Assembly (NCBI GenBank): GCA_963781105.1
Contig: CAWAED010000012.1
Coordinates: 1 to 64,000 of the forward strand
Origin: Palsa-295 sp963781105
GTDB lineage: Bacteria; Acidobacteriota; Terriglobia; Acidiferrales; UBA7541
Direction of reading: 5' to 3'
Length of the DNA stretch: 64,000 bases
Below, piece by piece: positions 42,050 to 51,482 of this stretch (positions are counted from its first letter, which is position 1; every line of letters begins with the position of its first letter). The position numbers and the translations under genes were made by a program. The notes under the pieces are model-generated. The model made no database searches. It saw only the letters and a program-made list of their open reading frames with translations, and had not been told where the DNA came from.

Positions 42050-43928
42050 ATTCACGCTGGCGACCGGGCTGCTGGTGCTGGCAGTGGTGACGCTGGTTTC
42101 CGCGCTCTATATCGCGCGGCTTACGCGCCAGACGCTGCGGCAGGCGGATGACCGGGCGCGCTTTGTGGCCGAACAAGTTTTTCTCGCCTGCAAGAATTCG
42201 CTTACCGATGCCGCCGCGCGCGGCGATTTTCCGGCGTCCGATAGCGCCGCGGATTTGCGCGCGTACGTGCAGCGGGCGCTCGACCAGAGCAACACGCTCG
42301 ATTCAGTGATGGAATCGGCGGTGGGATATTCAGCGACGATCTACGAGATCAGCATCAGCGACCGCGATGGAATCGTGATGAAATCGAGCGATCCGGCGGA
42401 GCGCGGCGAGAAGGTGGCGCAGCGGCCTCCGGTGAATTCGCTGGTGCGCGGCGGATTCTTTCAGCAACTGCGGACGCTGTATGGGCCCCCGTTGGTATAT
42501 GAGGACTCGCTTCCTTTTAATGTGGGCAACGGGCCTTTTGGCGATATCCGCGTGGGACTTTCCTCGGCGCTGATTCGCAGCGAGATTTCGCCGAGCCTGA
42601 TTTCCGCGGGATATTACGCGCTGGGTTCGGTGCTGCTCTCCACTCTGCTGGCGCTGATTGTGAGCCGGGCGTCGCTCGCGCCGATTGACCGCATATCCGC
42701 GCAATTGGACAGGATTTCCGCCGGCGAATTCGACCTGGAGCCGGTGAAACGCGGCGACGAATTCGGGGCGGTGAGCACCAAAATCATCGGGATCGGAAAG
42801 CAGTTGCGAGACGTGCGCGAAATTTTCAGCACGTTGCGAGAAAATTTAGACCAGGTGATGAGCGGTCTGGAAGATGGGCTGCTGCTTTTCAACGCCAACG
42901 GCTATACGGTTCTGGTAAGCCCTTCGGTGGAAAAATTTCTGGGCGTACCGCCGGAGGAACTGCGCGGGCGTCGCGCGAGCGAGATTTTTCCGGCGGGGCA
43001 TCCGATGCGGGACGCGTTGGGAATTCGGGGCGACCAGATCGGGCTCGTGGATAATGCCGAGGTGACGCTGGATGGCCCGAACGGTCCGCAGAGAATCGGG
43101 CTGAGCGCGCAGGTGATTCGGGAGCACGGCGCGCCCATGGGATCGCTGGTCACGTTGCGCGACGTGGAATCGCTCGAGCGCATCGGCAGCCAGCTGCATG
43201 TTTCCGAGCGGCTGGCGGCGCTGGGGCGCGTGACGGCGGGTGTGGCGCACGAAGTGAAGAATCCGCTGAATTCGATGCGGCTGTGGCTGGAAGTGCTGAA
43301 GGCTAATATGCCGGTGGATCCCGAGCCGCAACAGGCCGTGAAAATGCTCGATAGCGAAATTGACCGGCTGGACCGCGCGGTGAAGACGTTCTTGAATTTC
43401 ACGCGGCCGGTGGAATTGAAGCTGGAGGAAACCGATCTGCGGATTTTGTTGGACGAAGTGCTGGACGCGGCGCGGCCGGCCATCAGCAAAGCCGGGATCG
43501 AACTGCGCGTGGAGCTGCCGTCGCAATTCCCGGGCGTGCTGGTAGATTCACAGCTGATTCATCAGGCTGTGCTGAATCTGCTGTTGAATGCTTGCGATTT
43601 CACGAGCGCGGGCGGAAGGATCACGCTGAGCCTGCGGCGCAACGGCGAATTCGCGGTGATTGCGGTGTCCGATTCGGGCAAAGGAATTTCGCTGGAGGAC
43701 CAGAAGAAGATTTTCCAGCTGTTTTTTACCACGCGGCCGGGAGGTACCGGGATAGGACTGGCGAATACGTTTCGGTTTGTGCAGTTGCATAACGGTCGGA
43801 TAGAATTTGATTCGGAACCCGGGCGCGGCACCACGTTTCGTTTGGAATTACCGTTGGCACGTTCGATGGAAGCTCTGGCCGGAAAGATGCGGGATTTCGG
43901 ACAGCCGTTCGCGGAAGAAAAACGATAA
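42027..43928 (+). CDS. Membrane sensor histidine kinase
   Basis: Predicted 633-residue protein. Two membrane helices (about residues 10-30 and 198-220) flank a periplasmic domain with a CHASE/Cache-like DRDGIVMKSSD element, followed by HAMP, a PAS domain (FNANGYTVLVSPSVEKFLGV) and an HisKA domain with the H-box VAHEVKNPLNS (His408). The HATPase has LLLNACD (N-box), DSGKGIS (G1) and GGTGIGLANTF (G2). It overlaps the upstream response regulator gene by 23 bases and a lipoprotein gene follows directly, so the three form one operon. The signal sensed is unknown. Confidence 0.94.
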   Translation: MRLSLKTKFTLATGLLVLAVVTLVSALYIARLTRQTLRQADDRARFVAEQVFLACKNSLTDAAARGDFPASDSAADLRAYVQRALDQSNTLDSVMESAVGYSATIYEISISDRDGIVMKSSDPAERGEKVAQRPPVNSLVRGGFFQQLRTLYGPPLVYEDSLPFNVGNGPFGDIRVGLSSALIRSEISPSLISAGYYALGSVLLSTLLALIVSRASLAPIDRISAQLDRISAGEFDLEPVKRGDEFGAVSTKIIGIGKQLRDVREIFSTLRENLDQVMSGLEDGLLLFNANGYTVLVSPSVEKFLGVPPEELRGRRASEIFPAGHPMRDALGIRGDQIGLVDNAEVTLDGPNGPQRIGLSAQVIREHGAPMGSLVTLRDVESLERIGSQLHVSERLAALGRVTAGVAHEVKNPLNSMRLWLEVLKANMPVDPEPQQAVKMLDSEIDRLDRAVKTFLNFTRPVELKLEETDLRILLDEVLDAARPAISKAGIELRVELPSQFPGVLVDSQLIHQAVLNLLLNACDFTSAGGRITLSLRRNGEFAVIAVSDSGKGISLEDQKKIFQLFFTTRPGGTGIGLANTFRFVQLHNGRIEFDSEPGRGTTFRLELPLARSMEALAGKMRDFGQPFAEEKR

Positions 43929-44540
43929 ATGCCCAGCCGCCGCAGATTCGACGCTACCACTCTGACAACAGTGATGGTGCTGGTGTGCGCGCTACCGTTT
44001 GGGTTGACTGGCTGCGAGAAATCCGTGAAGGCCGGAGCACCGGTGGCCGCGGCGCCTGCGCCGGAGCCTTCGGACGCGAAGCCGCTTACGAATATTGCGC
44101 CGGACACTGACGCGCTGCCTCCGCCGGAAAATGTGCCGCCCCCTCCCAACCCCGCAGCGACGACCGTTGGGCCGCTGCCGGTAGAACCAGCGCAAACAAA
44201 ACCAGCGCCGCCGTCACGCAAACCGCCCGTCGAATCAGCTGCGGATTCGCAGCCGGAGCAGCCTGCGCGCGCGCCGGCGCCGCAAATTTCGCCGCAGCTT
44301 TCTCCGGGCGATCAGGCCAGCCTCCAGCATAAGACGCAAGACGACATCATCGTTGCGCAGAAGAATCTGCAGCAATCGTCGGGGCGGGTTTTGAGCGCGG
44401 CGCAGCACGACCTGGTGGACAAGATTCGGAGCTTCTTGAATCAATCGGACGAGGCCAGCAAGGCTGGGGATTGGTCGCGGGCGCAGAATCTGTCGCAGAA
44501 AGCGCGATTGCTTTCGGCGGAGCTGGTGGATTCGTTGTAA
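43929..44540 (+). CDS. Proline-rich lipoprotein
   Basis: Predicted 203-residue protein with a lipobox (LPFGLTGC, Cys about residue 29) and a long Pro/Ala-rich region (to about residue 125) that probably spans the periplasm. The C-terminal third is helical and Gln/Ser-rich (VAQKNLQQSSGRVLSAAQHD, then RAQNLSQKARLLSAELV). The ATG directly follows the histidine kinase stop with no gap, so it is translationally linked. It may act as a sensor accessory, but nothing in the sequence proves this. Confidence 0.75.
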   Translation: MPSRRRFDATTLTTVMVLVCALPFGLTGCEKSVKAGAPVAAAPAPEPSDAKPLTNIAPDTDALPPPENVPPPPNPAATTVGPLPVEPAQTKPAPPSRKPPVESAADSQPEQPARAPAPQISPQLSPGDQASLQHKTQDDIIVAQKNLQQSSGRVLSAAQHDLVDKIRSFLNQSDEASKAGDWSRAQNLSQKARLLSAELVDSL

Positions 44541-44573
44541 ACGCTGCATTGCGTTCGTCCGCCGGAGAAGAGA

Positions 44574-44652
44574 TTTTGTAGCGGCGGTTCTTAGACCGCC
44601 ATTCTTTGTTGCTGCGACACCGATAGCGCACTGAAGTGCGCCGCTACACAAA
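44574..44652. repeat. Full-length TTGTAGCGGCGG...CCGCTACAA palindromic element
   Basis: A 79-base element: TTTTGTAGCGGCGGTTC, TTAGACCGCC, then CGATAGCGCACTGAAGTGCG and CCGCTACACAAA. Two inner hairpins lie inside terminal inverted repeats (TTGTAGCGG/CCGCTACA). It separates the lipoprotein and ThiO genes. Other copies: 39636, 52261, 53080, 54010, 60126, 62248. Confidence 0.85.
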
Positions 44653-44709
44653 CCCCGGTACGAAGTGCAGCCAATCCCGCCTTAGCGTTCTTCCTGATAA
44701 TATGAACGC

Positions 44710-45864
44710 GTGAAAACTTTCGATACGGTGATTGTTGGCGGTGGTGTGATTGGGGCGGCCATTGCGTTTGAGCTGGCCGGCGAAAAGCAGCGCGTTTTGG
44801 TGATTGACCGGCAGGAGCCGGGGCGCGAGGCTTCGTGGGCTGCGGCGGGGATGCTTTCGCCGGGGCCGGATTCGCCGGAGGCTGTGCCGCTGGTGCCGTT
44901 GGGACGAGAGAGCCTGCGGCTTTATCCGGAATTTGTGGCGGCGATTGAGGAAGCGTCCGGCAAGACGGTGGGCTTTGCGCGGGAAGGGACGTTTGAGGTG
45001 TTCGCGGGACGCGACGGCGAAGGCGCGCGCGACAAGTTGATCGAGGAGTACCGCGATCTGGGTCTCGCGATCGAAACGATTTCGCTGGAAGCGGCGCGAG
45101 CGTTGGAACCTGCGTTGTGCGCTGCGGTGAGCGCGGCGGCGTGGCTGCCCGAAGAAGCTACGGTGGATCCGCGGTTGCTGACGGAGGCGGTGCTTGCGGC
45201 GGCTGCGCGGCGTGGGGCTGTGGTTCGTGCGGGCTGCGCGGTTGAGTCGCTGCTGTGCGAGCACGGCGCGTGTGCGGGTGTGCTTGCGGCGGGCGGCGAA
45301 AAAATCGAGGGCGAGCACGTGGTAATCGCGGCGGGCGCGTTCTGCGGCACGATCATGGATTGCAATTCTGGGTTAGATGGGAACCTGGCGCGCTACGCGC
45401 CGGTGCGACCCGTGCGCGGGCAACTGGTCGCGCTACGGTCTCCGACCGTCAAGCTGAAGAAGGTGTTGCGTTCGTCGCGCGGTTACCTGGTGCCGCGGCG
45501 CGATGGGCGCATTATTGCGGGGAGCACTTTGGAAAATGCGGGATTTGTGAAACAGGTTACGCCGGAGGGCATTCGCAAAATTTTGCAGGGTGCGAAGGAA
45601 CTGGCGCCGGGGCTTGCGGGCGCGGAAATTGTGGAGCAGTGGGCAGGCTTGCGGCCGGATAGTCCCGATCATTTGCCGATCATCGGGCCGACAGAGATGA
45701 AGGGTCTGCTGATCGCCACGGGACATTATCGCAATGGAATTTTGCTGGCACCGGTGACGGCGAAGATTGTGCGGGATTGGATTGTCAGCGGGAGGGCGAG
45801 TTTTCTGGCGGAGAGTTTTTCGCCGCTGCGATTTACGGCGGCGAGGTCGCGGACGGGGGCGTAG
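44710..45864 (+). CDS. thiO: Glycine oxidase ThiO-like FAD enzyme
   Basis: Predicted 384-residue FAD-dependent amino acid oxidase, the family of glycine oxidase used to make the thiazole of thiamine. The dinucleotide fold has GGGVIG (residues 10-15) and the ADP-binding Glu/Asp region DRQEPGREASWAAAGMLSPG. The catalytic domain shows ARYAPVRPVRGQL, GYLVPRRDGRIIAGSTLENA and WAGLRPDSPDHLPIIG, then TGHYRNGILLAP. GTG start at 44710. No thiamine genes are adjacent, so the assignment within the DAAO family is by sequence motif only. The upstream gap carries a hairpin repeat. Confidence 0.9.
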   Translation: MKTFDTVIVGGGVIGAAIAFELAGEKQRVLVIDRQEPGREASWAAAGMLSPGPDSPEAVPLVPLGRESLRLYPEFVAAIEEASGKTVGFAREGTFEVFAGRDGEGARDKLIEEYRDLGLAIETISLEAARALEPALCAAVSAAAWLPEEATVDPRLLTEAVLAAAARRGAVVRAGCAVESLLCEHGACAGVLAAGGEKIEGEHVVIAAGAFCGTIMDCNSGLDGNLARYAPVRPVRGQLVALRSPTVKLKKVLRSSRGYLVPRRDGRIIAGSTLENAGFVKQVTPEGIRKILQGAKELAPGLAGAEIVEQWAGLRPDSPDHLPIIGPTEMKGLLIATGHYRNGILLAPVTAKIVRDWIVSGRASFLAESFSPLRFTAARSRTGA

Positions 45865-45892
45865 GCGTTTCGCGGACCCGAGAAAGGCCAAA

Positions 45893-45922
45893 GCAGATCC
45901 CTCGCTGCGCGCGGGATGACAG
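45893..45922. repeat. Dispersed AGATCCCTCGCT...GGGATGACA repeat
   Basis: Copy of the family also found at 37723, 47217, 51096 and 60004. It lies between convergent genes and is followed by CCGCCCTTTTTTTGAGC, which may add terminator function. Confidence 0.75.
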
Positions 45923-45992
45923 CCGCCCTTTTTTTGAGCGTGGAACGCAATGGAAAATACGCCGCTTGAGCGATGCCCGCGCGAAATACAAA

Positions 45993-47027
45993 TCACTTCG
46001 GAATCATTCCGATCGTTTGCAGCCACGTCTCGACTAGCTGCGGCCATCCTGTGATCGGAAACTTTGTGGGGCGCAGGCCAAACGCATGGTTGCCTTGCGC
46101 GTATAGATGCATCTCCGCGGGAACACCGGCATTCTTCAGGGCGATGTAGTAGGCGAGCGAGTCGTCTACGTTGTCCACGTGGTCATCCTCGGCCTGCAGC
46201 AAAAACGTCGGGGGCGTTTGGCTGGTGACATGCAGATCGGGGTTCAAGGCGAGCTCCTTATCGGCATTTGGCGGATGAGGGACGGCAAGCTTCTTGACGC
46301 CCTGTTGCGCATCCCACTCTGCCGCGGACAGCGACAGATGTCCGGGATAGATCGCCACCGCAAAATCGGGACGGCAGCTTTCTTTGTCGGCGGCATCTAC
46401 GGCGGGATACGAGCGGTGATCGAAATGGTTGCTGATCGCTGCGACCAGATGGCCGCCCGCAGAAAATCCGAGCACTCCAACCTTGTGCGGGTCTATGTGC
46501 CACTCTGCGGCGTGGAAGCGCACCAGGCCTAGTGTTCTTTGCGCGTCTTCGAGCGCCATTGCTGATTCGGGGTACGGTCCTGATTTTGGATACGGCGCCG
46601 ACTTCGGATATCCTTTCTCGCCCGGCACGCGGTACTTGAGCAGCACACACGTGATGCCCTTGGACGTGAGCCAATCGCAGACCTCCGTGCCTTCGAGATC
46701 CATCGCCAGAATTAGATAGCCTCCACCGGGAAACACGATTACCGCGGCGCCCGTGCTTTTTCCCGCAGGAGAATAAACCGTCATCGTCGGCTGCGAGACG
46801 CGGCTTACATAAACCCAGGGAGAGCGGGCAACCAGCGACTTGTTGTCGGTCTCCGCAGTCTCCGGGCCAGCGACGGGCTGTGCATCGGGCACTGCGCCCG
46901 GCCATATCGGCAACTGTGTGTGGCCCGGCGAGGGTTGCCAGACGGTGGTTTGCGCGATGAGATCGGTGCGTGCAAACGCAACACAGAGGAGCATCAGACA
47001 GAAGAACACGATCACGGTTTTCGTCAC
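45993..47027 (-). CDS. Exported alpha/beta hydrolase (acetyl esterase-like)
   Basis: Predicted 344-residue exported esterase of the BD-FAE/acetylxylan esterase type. A signal peptide (MTKTVIVFFCLMLLCVAFA) is followed by an alpha/beta-hydrolase core: oxyanion HGGG-like VIVFPGGGYLIL, the nucleophile elbow GFSAGGH, LLQAEDDHVD (likely Asp) and the final QGNHAFGL (catalytic His). These define a complete Ser-Asp-His triad. Many relatives deacetylate plant or microbial polysaccharides. GTG start at 47027. The gene is convergent with ThiO. Confidence 0.9.
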   Translation of the reverse strand: MTKTVIVFFCLMLLCVAFARTDLIAQTTVWQPSPGHTQLPIWPGAVPDAQPVAGPETAETDNKSLVARSPWVYVSRVSQPTMTVYSPAGKSTGAAVIVFPGGGYLILAMDLEGTEVCDWLTSKGITCVLLKYRVPGEKGYPKSAPYPKSGPYPESAMALEDAQRTLGLVRFHAAEWHIDPHKVGVLGFSAGGHLVAAISNHFDHRSYPAVDAADKESCRPDFAVAIYPGHLSLSAAEWDAQQGVKKLAVPHPPNADKELALNPDLHVTSQTPPTFLLQAEDDHVDNVDDSLAYYIALKNAGVPAEMHLYAQGNHAFGLRPTKFPITGWPQLVETWLQTIGMIPK

Positions 47028-47090
47028 AGTCCCCGCAGTCTAATATGGTTGGAAGTCGTCTTAGAACGACTTCGCGGAAAACCAGAGCTG

Positions 47091-47247
47091 TGGCTTCAGG
47101 GGTTGAAGCCCCTTGGTTTTTGCCGAGCTTGACGGCGGGGCTGAAGCCCTGCCCTTCCGGAGCGTCCTATTTGAGAGCACGTATACAGACCGCAGCATTC
47201 CGATTTCACGTCGCAAAAGCAGATCCCTCGCTACGCTCGGGACGACA
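47091..47247. repeat. Two dispersed hairpin repeats
   Basis: 47091-47161 is the GGCTTCAGGGGTTGAAGCCCC...GGGGCTGAAGCCCTGCCC element; 47217-47247 is an AGATCCCTCGCTACGCTCGGGACGACA copy. No gene lies in 47028-47270. Confidence 0.75.
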
Positions 47248-47270
47248 TTTGTGTAGGTTCTTCGACTCAA

Positions 47271-48227
47271 CTAAAATGGGTCGTGGTTGCGGACTGGTTC
47301 GCGATTGGGAGGACCGGCTAGCGAGGAGGCTTGGCCGGGGCCAGTGAACTGGACTTTATCGGCTTCGAGGTAGATGGAGCGGTCTATTACGGCTTCGACC
47401 GTGGAGCCGCGCGGCATTTCGGCGTCGGGGCCGCGCGTTAGCAGGACGGCTGCGAGGCCTACCGCGGCGCCGGCTGCAGCGCCAATTCCGACGCCTGAGC
47501 CGCTGCGCGTTGTGACGCCCCCTATTCCCGCGCCAGCCGCGGTGGTCTTCGCGATCGTGCCGATGTCGTGGCCCTTCTCGGAATCGCCGATGATCCTGCC
47601 TTCACTATCGGTGGTTTCATTCCCGCCCGTTCCGGCGTTGCTGGGGACGGCGTTCAAATTGACCATATAAGCGTTGGGCAGAATGAGTGTAGTGAGTTTG
47701 ATCATCAATTCGCCGCGGCCTTTCACGCGGCCTGGGCGTTTGGATTCGGTAATTTCTCCGCTGACGTAGGAGCCCGCAGGGATGACCACTTTACCGTCAA
47801 TCATGATCGGAAAGAGCGTCTCAAAATAGACTGGATCGCCGGGGCGCGCACTGCGCGTCGAGATCGAATTGTGCAGTACGAGCGGGATGTGCGTGCCGGA
47901 AGGCACTTCGATCTTGCCGGCGGTTTTACTGGCGGCAGCCGCGTGTGACGAGGCGGGCGTTGTGCTAGCCGCCGGAGCCGCTGGTGTCGTGTTGTCGGCT
48001 GCTGCGCCGGCCGCCGGGGCTGAATTGGCTGGCGCGGGCGGTTGTGCAGGCGCGTCTGCCGGAGGCGCCGGCGCGGGCTGCGAGTTCTGCGGTGGCGGAG
48101 CTGGAGCGGGCTGGCTCGCGGGGGCGGGCGGCATTGGGCCCGCATCCTGCGCGGCGGCGGGAAGCGCCAATCCCAGGGCGAGGCAGACCGCAGCGACGTA
48201 GCGAAATTGGGTCAGGCGATCAGTCAT
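47271..48227 (-). CDS. Exported proline/alanine-rich TrbI-like protein
   Basis: Predicted 318-residue protein. The signal peptide reads MTDRLTQFRYVAAVCLALGL. An Ala/Pro/Gln repeat linker (residues 30-110) separates it from a beta-rich domain: IPLVLHNSISTRSARPGDPV, VVIPAGSYVSGEITE and GELMIKLTTLIL. A glycine-rich central helix (GSGVGIGAAAGAAVGLAAVL) and a final Asp/Lys-rich part follow. The domain matches that of the gene at 39768. ATG start at 48227, with GGGGAGC upstream; the next gene lies divergent. Role unknown; perhaps an envelope structural protein. Confidence 0.75.
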   Translation of the reverse strand: MTDRLTQFRYVAAVCLALGLALPAAAQDAGPMPPAPASQPAPAPPPQNSQPAPAPPADAPAQPPAPANSAPAAGAAADNTTPAAPAASTTPASSHAAAASKTAGKIEVPSGTHIPLVLHNSISTRSARPGDPVYFETLFPIMIDGKVVIPAGSYVSGEITESKRPGRVKGRGELMIKLTTLILPNAYMVNLNAVPSNAGTGGNETTDSEGRIIGDSEKGHDIGTIAKTTAAGAGIGGVTTRSGSGVGIGAAAGAAVGLAAVLLTRGPDAEMPRGSTVEAVIDRSIYLEADKVQFTGPGQASSLAGPPNREPVRNHDPF

Positions 48228-48416
48228 AAGCTCCCCCATCGGACTCCCCAGTAGGGATGCCTTTTAAGCCGGGCAAGATGCTTGCAGGATAAACCCTGGC
48301 GAGGCTCGGCAGCCAATTTTTCGGCAATGTTCGACGGGCTACGCCGTGTACGACTAGGGCACCGGCACCCCCGCCGAGACTTCCGGGCCGATATAATTGA
48401 TGCCGAGGCATTCGCC

Positions 48417-51065
48417 TTGGGACCCCTGCAGATAGCCCAACTCCACGTACCCTCCTCGCTGCGGCGCAAAACGCTGCTCATCATTGCCATTACCATGATC
48501 GGTCTGGTCGGCGGGCTGTATTGGCTATCGCACATTTTGCTGATGAGCGGGTTCACCCGGCTAGAGGAAGATTTTGCGCGAGAAGACGCGCAGCGCGCGT
48601 CGAGTGCACTGAGCAATGACCTGAATACACTCGACCGGACCACCAGCGAATATGCCTCCTGGGACGCCACGTACGCATACGTGCACGGAAACGGCGCAAC
48701 GTATGTGAAGACCGAGTTCCCCTCCACTACGTTCCAGCAACTCAAAGTCAGCTTCGTCGCGATCTTTGACGACAAGGGCCGCAAACTTTTCTCCAAGGGA
48801 TTCGACCTTACCCACGGCGGCGAAATTCCACTCCCGCGGGGACTCGAAGATGAGTTGAAATCCGGTGCACTGCTGCTCACTCACTCAAGTTTGGACAGCA
48901 AAGTGGCGGGAATGCTTTCGCTTCCGGATGGGCCGGTGCTGGTAGTCTCGCGGCCGATCCTCACCAGCAATTCCGAGGGACCGATCGCCGGCAGCATGGT
49001 GATGGGCCGGGTGCTCGACGACGAGGAAATCGGGCATCTTTCGGAAATAACGCACATGCCCATCGAGATTGAATTGCAGGGCGATGTTGTGCGCGATGCG
49101 GATTTGCACGCAGCCGCCGGCCGGATTTCCAAGGATCATCCGATTTTCACGCACGAGGTGAATCCGGAGTCTTTCGCGGCCTATCAGCGACTGGACGACA
49201 TTTACGGCCGGCCGATTGGGCTGATGCGGGTGCTACTGCAGAGAACGATCCACGATCAGGGCCGCACGAGTTTGCTGCAATTCCTGCTGTTGCTGATGGC
49301 CATGGGGCTGGTATTTGGCGCTGTGACGCTGAAATTGCTGGAGAAGTTCGTGATTTCGCGGATTGGGGATTTGGCGGACAACGTCACGCAAATCGGCGCA
49401 AGCGGCGACATGGCGGCACGGCTCAACGTACGGGGGCGGGACGAACTGGCGTTTTTGGCGACGGCGATCAACGGAATGCTCGAGGATCTGGAGAAATCAC
49501 AGATCGAACGGCATGAGGGCCGTACGCGGCTGGCCGTGATGATGGAGCGAATGCCGGCGATTTTGTGGACGACGGATAAGAACCTGCGCTACACCTCCGC
49601 GGTGGGCGCGGGACTGGGAACCTTGGGGCTGCGTTCCGGCGACCTGCTGGGTAAAACTCTCTTCGAATATTTTCAGACGGAAAATCCGGAATTCCCGTCG
49701 ATTGCGTCACACCGCAAGGCTCTGGCCGGGGAATCGCTCACGTATCAACTGGAGTGGCAGAAGCGGGTGTTGGAATCACACGTGCAGCCTTTGCGCGGCA
49801 GCGACGGAGAATTGCTGGGAGTAATTGGCGTCGCGCTGGACATTACCGAGCGGAAGCACCTGACGGATCAGCTGCGGCAGTCGCAGAAATTACAAGCGGT
49901 GGGTGAGCTGGCGGGCGGCGTGGCGCACGATTTCAATAACCTATTGATGGTAGTGAAGGGCCACGCGGAAATGCTGACGGAAAGACTCTTTAGCGGAGCG
50001 ACCGGTAAAGAAGACGCGGTGCGGCACAACGTGGAACAGATTCAACAGGCCGCCGAGCGCGCGGCGGGATTGACGCGGCAGTTGCTGGCGTTTAGCCGTA
50101 TGCAAGTGCTCCATCCGCGGGTGCTGGCTTTGAATGAAGTGGTGGGCAATATGATTCAAATGGTTTCGCGCGTAATTGGCGAAAATATCGAGCTGGTGTT
50201 TTTACCGGGCGCAAATCTGGGCCGCGTGAAAGCGGATCCCAGCCAAATCGAGCAGGTAGTGCTGAATTTGGTGGTGAACGCGCGCGACGCGATGCCCGAC
50301 GGCGGACGGTTGACGATCGAAACTTCCAATGTGGACCTCGATAGCAGTTACGCTTCGCAGCATGCTGTCGTGGAACCCGGTCCTTACGTGATGCTCACGG
50401 TGAGCGATACCGGATGCGGGATTGATGCCGCGACACAGGCGCGCATTTTCGAACCATTTTTCACGACGAAAGAACAAGGACGCGGGACGGGGCTGGGGCT
50501 CGCGACTGTCTACGGCGTGGTGAAGCAGAGCGGTGGATATATTTGGGTGTACAGCGAAGTGGATCACGGCACGACCTTCAAAGTGTATTTGCCGGAAGTG
50601 ACGGCTCCGGCGGAAAAACTAGCGACGGAGAAGGCGGCGAAGGGACCCGAGCCGGGGACAGAAACTATTCTCCTGGTGGAAGACGAAGACAGCGTGCGCG
50701 AACTTGTGACCGAATATCTTTCGGCGCGCGGTTATCGCGTGCTGGCTGCGTCTGACGGCGTGCAGGCGCTGCAGATTGCCGCGGGCCATCGGGGCGAGAT
50801 TCAGTTGCTGATTACCGACGTGGTGATGCCGCGGCTGAGCGGGCGGGATTTGGCGGCGAAGGTTTCGGCGTCGCGGCCGGGGCTGAAGGTGCTTTACATT
50901 TCTGGTTACACCGACGACAGCATATTCCGGCATGGGGTTTTGGAAGGCGGGATGTCGTTCATGCAGAAGCCATTCAATTTGAAGGCGCTGGCTACGAAGG
51001 TGCGTGAGGTGCTGGAAGGGATTCCGGCTGGGGCGCTTTCGGGCGGCGATGGGGACGAGGATTGA
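48417..51065 (+). CDS. CHASE4 hybrid histidine kinase
   Basis: Predicted 882-residue sensor. The N-terminal helix (LLIIAITMIGLVGGLYWL) is followed by a CHASE4 sensor domain (TLDRTTSEYASWDATYAYV, SRPILTSNSEGPIAGSMVMG), a second helix (about residue 290), HAMP, a PAS domain and an HisKA with H-box GVAHDFNNLLMV (His504). HATPase motifs VVNARDAMPDGG, DTGCGID and GTGLGLATV follow, then a REC domain with Asp801 (LLITDVVMP). The start is not certain: the frame is open from 48282; I choose a TTG at 48417 because GAGG lies 8 bases upstream. An ATG at 48327 lacks a site. The gene lies divergent to the TrbI-like gene. Confidence 0.93.
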   Translation: MGPLQIAQLHVPSSLRRKTLLIIAITMIGLVGGLYWLSHILLMSGFTRLEEDFAREDAQRASSALSNDLNTLDRTTSEYASWDATYAYVHGNGATYVKTEFPSTTFQQLKVSFVAIFDDKGRKLFSKGFDLTHGGEIPLPRGLEDELKSGALLLTHSSLDSKVAGMLSLPDGPVLVVSRPILTSNSEGPIAGSMVMGRVLDDEEIGHLSEITHMPIEIELQGDVVRDADLHAAAGRISKDHPIFTHEVNPESFAAYQRLDDIYGRPIGLMRVLLQRTIHDQGRTSLLQFLLLLMAMGLVFGAVTLKLLEKFVISRIGDLADNVTQIGASGDMAARLNVRGRDELAFLATAINGMLEDLEKSQIERHEGRTRLAVMMERMPAILWTTDKNLRYTSAVGAGLGTLGLRSGDLLGKTLFEYFQTENPEFPSIASHRKALAGESLTYQLEWQKRVLESHVQPLRGSDGELLGVIGVALDITERKHLTDQLRQSQKLQAVGELAGGVAHDFNNLLMVVKGHAEMLTERLFSGATGKEDAVRHNVEQIQQAAERAAGLTRQLLAFSRMQVLHPRVLALNEVVGNMIQMVSRVIGENIELVFLPGANLGRVKADPSQIEQVVLNLVVNARDAMPDGGRLTIETSNVDLDSSYASQHAVVEPGPYVMLTVSDTGCGIDAATQARIFEPFFTTKEQGRGTGLGLATVYGVVKQSGGYIWVYSEVDHGTTFKVYLPEVTAPAEKLATEKAAKGPEPGTETILLVEDEDSVRELVTEYLSARGYRVLAASDGVQALQIAAGHRGEIQLLITDVVMPRLSGRDLAAKVSASRPGLKVLYISGYTDDSIFRHGVLEGGMSFMQKPFNLKALATKVREVLEGIPAGALSGGDGDED

Positions 51066-51095
51066 TTCTTACATCGTGCTTGGACTAGACACGAA

Positions 51096-51160
51096 GAGAG
51101 GTCCCTCGCTTCGCTCCCTTCGTTCGCGGCTCGCGAACTCAGGACAAGCGGGATGACAGG
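51096..51160. repeat. Dispersed CCCTCGCT...GGGATGACA repeat with internal insertion
   Basis: Same family as 37723 and 45893 but expanded by about 35 bases (CCCTTCGTTCGCGGCTCGCG) between the two half sites. The stretch 51066-51207 has no gene. Confidence 0.7.
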
Positions 51161-51207
51161 CGCTAAATTTTTTTTTGCAAATTGTTAGAGGTCGAGGCGC
51201 CGTTAAG

Positions 51208-51477
51208 TTAAGTAAGGATTACCGTCTGGCCGGTCAGGTCGAAGCGTTTGCGGCAGCGGATGTTGCGGCAGGCGACCATGTCGTCCATGCGGACCATGTA
51301 GGAACGGGCTTTCGCGAATTTGGCGCGATCGTCTTCGTTGCCGCCCGGCGGGAGCTGGGCTTTTTTGCTGCGCGCCATCCAGCGAACGGGATAGACGTTC
51401 TCTTCGCGGCAGTGCGGGCACGCCAGAGTCATCTGCTTGGTTTCAGGCTTCTCGTCGTAGTAGCGTTTTTCGTCCAT
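51208..51477 (-). CDS. Zinc-ribbon-like small protein
   Basis: Predicted 89-residue soluble protein. Two Cys pairs are spaced like a zinc ribbon: LACPHCREENVYPV near residue 19 and MVACRNIRCRKRF near residue 69. The rest is charged (EKRYYDEKPETKQM, GGNEDDRAKFAKA). The ATG at 51477 lies 5 bases downstream of the polysaccharide deacetylase stop, so it is translated after it from one transcript. No family name is known to me. Confidence 0.7.
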   Translation of the reverse strand: MDEKRYYDEKPETKQMTLACPHCREENVYPVRWMARSKKAQLPPGGNEDDRAKFAKARSYMVRMDDMVACRNIRCRKRFDLTGQTVILT

Positions 51478-51482
51478 TCCGT

